Assembly (NCBI GenBank): GCA_900548935.1
Contig: URMR01000043.1
Coordinates: 1 to 12,041, forward strand
DNA length: 12,041 bases
Direction of reading: 5' to 3'
Source: an uncultured Collinsella sp.
Lineage (GTDB): Bacteria; Actinomycetota; Coriobacteriia; Coriobacteriales; Coriobacteriaceae
Both the position numbers and the translations under genes were made by a program. The notes beneath the pieces are model-generated. The model made no database searches, was not told the origin of the DNA, and worked only from the letters and a program-made list of their open reading frames with translations. This document shows positions 6,218 to 11,329 of this stretch, one piece after another (the first letter of the stretch is position 1; each line of letters starts with the position of its first letter).

Positions 6218-6799
6218 CTACACGCGAATCGACAGGTTCTTTTTATCATCGCTCCAGTTGCAAGCATTGCGCGCGGGGCATGCAAAGCAGGCGCGCGACG
6301 CTTTGTCGGCTGCATAGAGCAGGCGCTCGAGCGGTTGGCTGTTCACGCGCAGCTTTCGATGGCCCAGAATGGCCGTCTTAATGGCTGCGGCATCGGCCGG
6401 CTCAAACGCTACGTCATCGGGCATGCCGCCGAGAATCGCATCAGCGACGCGTTCGCTTGCAACATCATGGGATATACCCGATTCGTACTGTTCATCTTTG
6501 CCGATATCGTGAAGAAGTGCCGTGGCGTAGATGACCTCACGGTCAAATTCGAGATCTTCCTCGAGATTCTTAATCCACATAATACGAGCGACATCGAGCA
6601 GGTGGTCAATACCGTGGCGGCAGAAGATGCGCCCCGATTCCAACTGTGCAATGTTGCCCAGGTGGCGCCGGAACAGGCCGTTGGCACAGATGTAATCGAT
6701 ACGACGCATGACGCCAAAAGGCGCCAGGCCCGAAGCCATAAAGCCGCGACGCGACGTCCCCTCATCGGTCTTCGATGTAAAGTCGTTGACGACTCTCAT
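6218..6799 (-). CDS. HD-domain phosphohydrolase in a folate gene group
   Basis: A 193-residue protein with the HD metal-dependent phosphohydrolase pattern: His62/His66 in RHGIDHLLDVARI, His97-Asp98 in ALLHDIGKD, His111 in SGISHDVASERV, His147 in ILGHRKLR, and Asp165 in YAADKASR. Such enzymes remove phosphate groups from nucleotides or similar compounds. The C-terminus has three close cysteines (171, 174, 180) in the segment CFACPARNAC, unusual for a plain HD domain. It starts at ATG 6799, 2 nt after the folE stop, so translation is probably coupled; the ribosome site is weak and a start at Met21 or Met31 is possible. Position between folE and folB suggests it acts on dihydroneopterin triphosphate or monophosphate. 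That is inference; the sequence alone does not show the substrate. Confidence 0.82.
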   Translation of the reverse strand: MRVVNDFTSKTDEGTSRRGFMASGLAPFGVMRRIDYICANGLFRRHLGNIAQLESGRIFCRHGIDHLLDVARIMWIKNLEEDLEFDREVIYATALLHDIGKDEQYESGISHDVASERVADAILGGMPDDVAFEPADAAAIKTAILGHRKLRVNSQPLERLLYAADKASRACFACPARNACNWSDDKKNLSIRV

Positions 6800-6801
6800 A
6801 G

Positions 6802-7359
6802 TTAGCGTCCCAGCATCCTAAAGAATCGCTCCTCGAGCGCCGGATCGGCCTCAAAGACGCCGCGACGAGCGAGCGTCACGGTCTTGGTGCCGGGCTTTTG
6901 CACGCCGCGCATGGTCATGCACATATGTTCAGCTTCCATGAGCACAATCGCTCCCTGGGGAGCGAGATACTCCATGAGGGCATCGGCAACCTGTGCACAC
7001 AGCTGCTCCTGCAGCTGCAGACGACGGGCATAGACCTCAACCGTGCGGGCAAGCTTAGAAAGCCCTGCGACACGGCCGTTGGGGATATAGCCAATGGCAG
7101 CCTTGCCGTAAAACGGCAGCAGATGATGCTCGCACAGCGAGTAAAACGTAATGTCGCGCTCGATAACCAAATCGTTCGAAGCGACGGCAAAGGTTTTGGA
7201 CAGGTGCTCCTCGGCACTCTGGTCCATACCGCCGGCGATCTCACCATACATACGGGCAACGCGCGCCGGGGTCTCCAGCAGGCCCTCACGAGTTGGATCC
7301 TCGCCTATGCCCTCAAGCAATAGCTTAATGGCGGCCTCGACTTTTTCCTGATCGACCAT
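6802..7359 (-). CDS. folE: GTP cyclohydrolase I
   Basis: FolE (EC 3.5.4.16) converts GTP to 7,8-dihydroneopterin triphosphate and formate, the first step of folate synthesis; it is a cytoplasmic decamer with one zinc per site. The 185-residue product is a normal length. Motifs: GEDPTREGLLETPARVARMY (19-38), SLCEHHLLPFYGKAAIGYIP (74-93) with zinc ligand Cys76 and His78/His79, GLSKLARTVEVYARRLQLQE (99-118), and EAEHMCMTMRGVQKPG (142-157) with the second zinc Cys147. The ATG at 7359 has GTGAGG 5 nt upstream, so a longer frame starting near the nrdG stop is not used. It lies 66 nt after nrdG and directly before the HD gene. Confidence 0.96.
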   Translation of the reverse strand: MVDQEKVEAAIKLLLEGIGEDPTREGLLETPARVARMYGEIAGGMDQSAEEHLSKTFAVASNDLVIERDITFYSLCEHHLLPFYGKAAIGYIPNGRVAGLSKLARTVEVYARRLQLQEQLCAQVADALMEYLAPQGAIVLMEAEHMCMTMRGVQKPGTKTVTLARRGVFEADPALEERFFRMLGR

Positions 7360-7393
7360 CTGGGCCTCACTTTTCCGATTTTGCGTTCGCGCT

Positions 7394-7402
7394 ATGGTAC
7401 CA
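7394..7402 (-). promoter_or_regulatory. candidate extended -10 promoter for folE
   Basis: In the 66-nt gap between nrdG and folE the minus strand reads TGGTACCAT, a TGn extended -10 with hexamer TACCAT, placing a transcript start about 25 nt before the folE ATG. No good -35 is visible. If real, folE-HD-folB can be made independently of nrdDG. Confidence 0.3.
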
Positions 7403-7425
7403 CGCCCTCCGGCATCGGCCACAAG

Positions 7426-8007
7426 CTACATAGTATGGGTCGAATAGACCGGATCGTCCCGCCAAAGCTCCACAGCGTCGCAAAGCGCAACGCCCTCGCG
7501 CACAGCACGGGCGCGCGTGGCGTTCATATCGATCACGCGCTGGTTGCTCGAGCCCCTAAAGCGCAGCGTAATATCGTACAGATCCTGAACAAACGGGCCG
7601 TCCACCAACATGTCGAGGCAGGCAAGGATACGGTCCGTCACCTCGGTATGGTGGCAACCGCCCGGCATAAGCTCCTCGAGCACGTCGCCGGTAAAGCACC
7701 AAATGGTCTTGCCCGACCCCGCGGGATAGGCCGCACGCACGCGTTCGATAAAGTCAACAAGCCCCACCTGATTCTCGGGCTCCATAGGCTCGCCGCCCAG
7801 AATCGTCAGGCCATCAATAAAGGGATGGTCGAGACTCTCGATAATCTTGTCCTCGACGGCGCGATCAAAGGGCTCGCCCGCAGCAAAGTCCCACGCGACA
7901 GAGTTAAAGCAATTCTTGCACCCACGACGGCACCCGCTCACAAACAGAGAAGTACGAACGCCTTCCCCATCAGCAATATCGAAATACTTAATGTTCGCGT
8001 AGTTCAT
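7426..8007 (-). CDS. nrdG: anaerobic ribonucleoside-triphosphate reductase activating protein (radical SAM)
   Basis: NrdG uses a [4Fe-4S] cluster and S-adenosylmethionine to make the glycyl radical on NrdD. The 193-residue product has the radical-SAM cysteines in CRRGCKNC (Cys26, Cys30, Cys33), the SAM-binding GGEP at 71-74, and the NrdG-specific VDGPFVQDLYD (135-145) and RGSSNQRVID (151-160). The ATG at 8007 is chosen because GGGAG lies 8 nt upstream and the protein starts MNYANIKYFDI, as NrdG usually does. A longer in-frame extension would translate through the upstream palindromic element and is rejected. It lies 425 bp after nrdD, an unusually wide gap for this pair, and reads on toward folE. 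Confidence 0.96.
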   Translation of the reverse strand: MNYANIKYFDIADGEGVRTSLFVSGCRRGCKNCFNSVAWDFAAGEPFDRAVEDKIIESLDHPFIDGLTILGGEPMEPENQVGLVDFIERVRAAYPAGSGKTIWCFTGDVLEELMPGGCHHTEVTDRILACLDMLVDGPFVQDLYDITLRFRGSSNQRVIDMNATRARAVREGVALCDAVELWRDDPVYSTHTM

Positions 8008-8022
8008 AAGTAACTCTCCCGG

Positions 8023-8106
8023 GAGGCCGGGACATATCATCCCGTCCTCAAACATTCTCGGCCTTCGGCCTGCGAAACTGCGGGCGGGACGATATGTCCC
8101 GGCCTC
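8023..8106. repeat. 84-bp inverted-repeat element immediately upstream of nrdG
   Basis: The arms 8023-8047 and 8082-8106 form a 25-position stem with one mismatch and one G-T wobble; the outer 16 positions (GAGGCCGGGACATATC and its complement) are perfect. The 34-nt centre contains a GGCC-TTC-GGCC mini-hairpin (8060-8070). In the nrdG mRNA leader the stem ends about 2 nt before the Shine-Dalgarno region, and an adjacent CTCCCGGGAG palindrome (8016-8025) overlaps that site. It shares CGGGACAT with the element at 1726-1808 and has almost the same length. No U-tract follows, so a role in mRNA processing or stability fits better than termination. Confidence 0.8.
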
Positions 8107-8171
8107 ATGCAAAGGGTAACTCAATGAACGAAGCGAACATCGAGCATAGGGTTCGAAGTCCAATAAATACT

Positions 8172-8219
8172 CAGCTGCAGCTCAACCGCCATCGCAAGTA
8201 AATCGCAGCTGCAGCTCAA
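8172..8219. repeat. paired palindromic direct repeat in the nrdD-nrdG gap
   Basis: CAGCTGCAGCTCAA occurs twice, at 8172-8185 and 8206-8219, a 34-bp start-to-start spacing. Each copy contains the perfect 10-bp palindrome AGCTGCAGCT. Two identical dyads close to three helical turns apart look like a cooperative operator, but they match no site I recognise. The rest of this gap (8107-8171 and 8220-8284) shows no gene or RNA I can support. Confidence 0.6.
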
Positions 8220-8284
8220 ATTATTTCCGCTAAGAACTTCGAGGAGTGAGCAGACCGCATGCCGCATCTCAGCTACATCAACTT

Positions 8285-8421
8285 GGCTGCCCGTAGCGAG
8301 GCCCCGGACCTTTGCTCGATATGAGTTCCGCACGAACAGGAGGCGCCAGTGGCGCCTCCGTCGTGAGCCAGGACTGTCCGAAATAGCGAGTAAAGGTCCG
8401 GGGCCTCGCTACGGGGCAGCC
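8285..8421. repeat. 137-bp near-perfect palindromic element downstream of nrdD
   Basis: The outer arms 8285-8318 and 8386-8421 pair over 34 positions, with one single-base bulge (CCC against CCCC) and one wobble. Inside, AGTTCC (8324-8329) pairs with GGACT (8371-8375) with a bulge, CACGA (8331-8335) pairs with TCGTG (8361-8365), and the tip is a perfect 9-bp hairpin GGAGGCGCC-AGT-GGCGCCTCC (8339-8359). So the whole element folds into one long branched-free rod. It begins 11 nt past the nrdD stop. No U-tract, no clear target-site duplication and no transposase are seen. It may be a dispersed repeat, a structured RNA, or an unusual terminator. Confidence 0.85.
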
Positions 8422-8432
8422 TGGGATGGTTA

Positions 8433-10655
8433 TTAGAGATGCAGCACGCGGTCGCGGATCTCCTCGGTTCGACCCTGGTTCCAGAACTGGGTACCGATGT
8501 AGCCGCACGTACGACGAGCGACGTTCATCTTCTCCTGATCGCGGTTGCCGCAGTTGGGGCACTCCCACACCAGCTTGCCGTCATCCTCGACAATCTTGAT
8601 CTCACCGTCGTAGCCGCACACCTGGCAGTAGTCGCTCTTGGTGTTGAGCTCGGCGTACATGATGTTGTCGTAGATGTACTGCATCACGCGAATGACAGCC
8701 TTGAGGTTGTCCTGCATGTTGGGAACCTCAATGTAGGAGATGGCACCGCCCGGCGAAAGCTGCTGGAACATGCCCTCAAACTTAAGCTTGTCGAATGCGT
8801 CGATCTCCTCGGACACGTGGACGTGATAGCTGTTGGTAATGTAGCCCTTGTCCGTCACGCCCGGGATAATGCCAAAACGGCGCTGCAGGCACTTGGCAAA
8901 CTTGTAGGTCGTCGACTCAAGCGGGGTGCCGTACAGCGAGAAGTCGATATCGCTTTCGGCCTTCCACTCGGCGCACTTGTCGTTCATGTGCTGCATGACG
9001 GCCATGGCAAACGGCGTGCCCTCCTTCTCGGTGTGGCTGTGACCCGTCATGTACTTGACGCACTCATACAGGCCGGCATAGCCCAGGCTGATCGTAGAGT
9101 ATCCGCCCACGAGCAGCTTGTCGATCGTCTCGCCCTTCTTCAGACGAGCGAGGGCGCCGTACTGCCACAGAATCGGTGCGGCGTCAGAAAGCGTACCCAT
9201 CAGGCGCTCATGACGGCACAGCAGGGCACGGTGGCACAGCTCAAGGCGCTCATCGAAGATCTTCCAGAACTTGTCCATATCCTGGTGCGAGCTCAGTGCG
9301 ACATCAGGCAGGTTGATGGTCACAACGCCCTGGTTAAAGCGACCATAGTACTTGGGCTTGTTCGGGTCGTAGTTCAGCGCGTTGGCAACGTTGTTAAAGC
9401 CGTTGCCCGAACGGTCGGGCGTCAGGAAACTGCGGCAACCCATGCAGGTGTAGCAATCGCCGTTGCCGGCGGTCTCGCCCTTAGACAGCTTGAGCTCGCG
9501 CATCTTCTTCTCGGAGATGTAATCGGGCACCATGCGCTTGGCGGTGCACTTGGCAGCCAGCTGGGTCAGGTAGAAGTACGGGGAATCCTCGTGAACGTTA
9601 TCGTCCTCGAGTACATAGATAAGCTTGGGGAATGCCGGGGTAATCCACACGCCGGCCTCGTTCTTAACGCCCTCGTAGCGCTGGCGAAGCGTCTCCTCCA
9701 CGATCATGGCAAGGTCGTGCTTCTCCTGAGGCGTACGGGCCTCGTTAAGATACATGAAGACCGTCACGAACGGCGCCTGGCCATTGGTGGTCATAAGGGT
9801 CACGACCTGATACTGAATCGTCTGGACGCCGCGACGGATCTCGTCACGCAGGCGATCCTCAACAACCTCGCGGACCTTTTCGGGAGATGCGGAAACGCCG
9901 AGCTCCTCGAGCTCGCGGGCGACCTCGCCACGAATCTTTTGACGGCTCACCTCAACAAAGGGGGCAAGATGGGTCAGCGAGATGGACTGGCCGCCGTACT
10001 GGGAGGAAGCAACCTGGGCGATAATCTGCGTCGCAATATTGCAGGCGGTCGAGAAGCTGTGCGGCTTCTCAATCAGCGTGCCCGAAATAACAGTGCCGTT
10101 CTGGAGCATGTCCTCCAGGTTCACCAGATCGCAGTTGTGCATATGCTGGGCAAAGTAATCCGAATCGTGGAAATGGATCAGGCCCTCATTATGGGCATCC
10201 ACGATCTCCTGGGGCAGCAGCACGCGCTGGGTCAGGTCCTTGGAGATCTCGCCGGCCATATAGTCGCGCTGAACGGAGTTGACGGTCGGGTTCTTGTTGG
10301 AGTTCTCCTGCTTGACCTCTTCGTTGTTGCACTCAATCAGCGACAGAATCTTGTCGTCGGTCGTGTTCTTCTGGCGCTTCAGGCTCTGAACATAGCGATA
10401 GATGATGTAATGGCGGGCAACCTCGTAGCAGTCGAGACGCATGATCTCGTCCTCGACCAGATCCTGAATCTCCTCGACCGACACGGTGTGGCCCGCGTTC
10501 TCGCATGCCTCGGCGACGTTTTGTGCCGCGTAAACCACCTGGCGGTCGGTTAGACGAGAGCTCTCCTCGACCTCCAAGTTTGCGGCGCGAATCGCATTGA
10601 CGATCTTATCGATGTCAAAGACAACCTCGGTGCCGCTGCGCTTGATGATCTTCAT
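8433..10655 (-). CDS. nrdD: anaerobic (class III) ribonucleoside-triphosphate reductase
   Basis: NrdD reduces ribonucleoside triphosphates to dNTPs using an oxygen-sensitive glycyl radical. The 740-residue product begins with an ATP-cone, about residues 1-95 (MKIIKRSGTEVVFDIDKIV...), for allosteric control by ATP/dATP. The catalytic barrel has HDSDYFAQHMHNCDLVNLE (163-181, with Cys175) and MGCRSFL (405-411, Cys407, probable thiyl site). Glu531 in SLGYAGLYE matches the glutamate of formate-using NrdD enzymes. The C-terminal zinc site is Cys677/Cys680 and Cys699/Cys702, followed by RTCGYIG with the radical glycine Gly718. Extra cysteines 401 and 404 precede Cys407. The ATG at 10655 is chosen because AAAGAGG lies 7 nt upstream. 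Candidate NrdR boxes about 225-275 bp upstream suggest repression by NrdR. Confidence 0.97.
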   Translation of the reverse strand: MKIIKRSGTEVVFDIDKIVNAIRAANLEVEESSRLTDRQVVYAAQNVAEACENAGHTVSVEEIQDLVEDEIMRLDCYEVARHYIIYRYVQSLKRQKNTTDDKILSLIECNNEEVKQENSNKNPTVNSVQRDYMAGEISKDLTQRVLLPQEIVDAHNEGLIHFHDSDYFAQHMHNCDLVNLEDMLQNGTVISGTLIEKPHSFSTACNIATQIIAQVASSQYGGQSISLTHLAPFVEVSRQKIRGEVARELEELGVSASPEKVREVVEDRLRDEIRRGVQTIQYQVVTLMTTNGQAPFVTVFMYLNEARTPQEKHDLAMIVEETLRQRYEGVKNEAGVWITPAFPKLIYVLEDDNVHEDSPYFYLTQLAAKCTAKRMVPDYISEKKMRELKLSKGETAGNGDCYTCMGCRSFLTPDRSGNGFNNVANALNYDPNKPKYYGRFNQGVVTINLPDVALSSHQDMDKFWKIFDERLELCHRALLCRHERLMGTLSDAAPILWQYGALARLKKGETIDKLLVGGYSTISLGYAGLYECVKYMTGHSHTEKEGTPFAMAVMQHMNDKCAEWKAESDIDFSLYGTPLESTTYKFAKCLQRRFGIIPGVTDKGYITNSYHVHVSEEIDAFDKLKFEGMFQQLSPGGAISYIEVPNMQDNLKAVIRVMQYIYDNIMYAELNTKSDYCQVCGYDGEIKIVEDDGKLVWECPNCGNRDQEKMNVARRTCGYIGTQFWNQGRTEEIRDRVLHL

Positions 10656-10876
10656 CCTCTTGCCTCTTTCGCGTCGTAGCCTCATTGCGCTTCAGAGCCA
10701 AACGATGCCCGACAGGGCTTGCCCCTGTCTTGCGGCGCCGTCGCGCAATCTGTGTTCTCGATAAACCATAGGTCCTCATGCGGACAATCCTCGCGGCCGA
10801 TCAAGCGGCTCAAAGGTGTGTCCGAAGGGGACGAATAAGGTCTTCGTTCTCTGTCCGCCATCTATCATACGACAAA
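10656..10876 (-). other. long nrdD leader region (about 220 nt)
   Basis: If the promoter at 10883-10912 is used, nrdD has an untranslated leader of about 220 nt. It holds a GACAGGG-N5-CCCTGTC hairpin (10711-10729) and a TTGCG/CGCAA pairing around 10730-10748. I could not match a cobalamin or other known riboswitch pattern. A 25-codon frame (ATG 10769 to stop 10692, minus strand) has a GAGG just before it but little else to support it. Confidence 0.4.
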
Positions 10877-10880
10877 GAGG

Positions 10881-10928
10881 CATCTATATCCTGTATTCTT
10901 TTTTTAGGTCAAACACAACATATAGTGT
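10881..10928 (-). promoter_or_regulatory. nrdD promoter with two candidate NrdR boxes
   Basis: ACACAACATATAGTGT at 10913-10928 matches the NrdR-box pattern ACAC-W-ATATAT-W-GTGT at 15 of 16 positions. Starting exactly 32 bp away, 10881-10896 matches a second, weaker box at 10 of 16 positions, and NrdR boxes typically come in pairs at this spacing. On the minus strand, TTGACC (10907-10912), an 18-bp spacer and TATAGA (10883-10888) form a promoter: the -10 lies inside the weak box and the -35 abuts the strong one. Repression by dATP-loaded NrdR is therefore expected. Confidence 0.75.
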
Positions 10929-11129
10929 TTCAGCAGGTCAAAGCAATTGGTCATTTTGCAGACGCATTATAAATGAGGGGTATTTGACAAGTCGGTAAAA
11001 CGTTACCAACACGGCTACCTGCATGGCAGCTATAAAACCCCCTTAGTCAAGCCGCTGACAAATCCTACCAAAACCAAGTCGCTCACGCCAAAAGAATCCA
11101 AAAGATTATGCTTGACCAACATGTTGCGG
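10929..11129. other. AT-rich intergenic stretch with an isolated dyad
   Basis: No gene is supported here. It contains GGTAA-N4-TTACC (10994-11007), a possible operator or small hairpin; a perfect minus-strand TATAAT (10966-10971) with no properly spaced -35; and a second copy of AGGTCAAA (10935-10942; first copy 10906-10913). A 30-codon frame on the minus strand (11030-11122) lacks a ribosome site. Confidence 0.35.
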
Positions 11130-11209
11130 TCGAATGCCGGCGGACGGAGCGACGGGACTGCAAACGCTCGGAAGACTGTAGCCCCGGCACCCCGTCCGCC
11201 GGCATTCGA
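11130..11209. repeat. 80-bp inverted-repeat element downstream of the MFS gene
   Basis: The arms 11130-11147 and 11192-11209 are an 18-bp perfect inverted repeat, beginning TCGAATGCCGGCGGACGG. The 44-nt centre can continue the fold (CGGG near 11153 with CCCG near 11182, and CTGCA with TGTAG). Size and architecture resemble the 83- and 84-bp elements elsewhere in the window, but the arm sequence is different. It lies past the MFS terminator, about 180 bp beyond the NrdR-box region. Confidence 0.75.
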
Positions 11210-11263
11210 TAGGCGAGGAGCTATTACTTCTCTTCGCGAGCTATCAAGCCATTGATAGAAAGA

Positions 11264-11289
11264 GGGCCGCCGGCATATGTCGGCGGCCC
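11264..11289 (-). terminator. intrinsic terminator of the MFS transporter gene
   Basis: On the minus strand, a GGGCCGCCG / CGGCGGCCC stem of 9 perfect pairs (11 with one wobble) closes on a 4-nt ATAT loop, and is followed by TCTTTCT. It lies about 40 nt after the MFS stop codon. This is the best canonical terminator in the window. Confidence 0.8.
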
Positions 11290-11329
11290 CGTTAAAACAT
11301 GATGTGCGGCAAAGCAACTACTCGAGCGG

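Noticed and set aside
8148..8162. tRNA T-loop-like GGTTCGAAGTCC
   Set aside because: The T stem does not pair, and no acceptor, D or anticodon arms could be found around it on either strand.
8008..8163. In-frame N-terminal extension of nrdG
   Set aside because: It would translate through the 84-bp palindrome and add residues that NrdG proteins do not have; ATG 8007 has a good ribosome site.
8023..8421. CRISPR array or retron-type locus suggested by repeats between nrdD and nrdG
   Set aside because: There is no repeat-spacer periodicity, no cas gene and no reverse transcriptase in the window; the repeats are separate inverted elements.
8278..8568. 96-codon minus-strand frame reading through the 137-bp palindrome
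   Set aside because: It overlaps the nrdD C-terminus out of frame and the rest simply translates the two arms of the palindrome.
8439..10553. 704-codon open frame on the plus strand, antisense to nrdD
   Set aside because: It is the mirror of a highly conserved GC-rich gene. Its translation is a Val/Leu/Ala/His-rich sequence with no recognisable domain, and nrdD on the other strand has every catalytic motif.
10692..10769. 25-codon leader-peptide frame before nrdD
   Set aside because: Only a short GAGG supports it; the product has no attenuator-like codon run and no conservation can be shown here.
10984..10989. Perfect TTGACA on the plus strand
   Set aside because: No -10 hexamer at 16-18 bp and no plus-strand gene downstream.
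11030..11122. 30-codon small ORF on the minus strand (hydrophobic product)
   Set aside because: No ribosome site before its ATG, AT-rich codons unlike the neighbours, and it sits among regulatory and repeat sequence.
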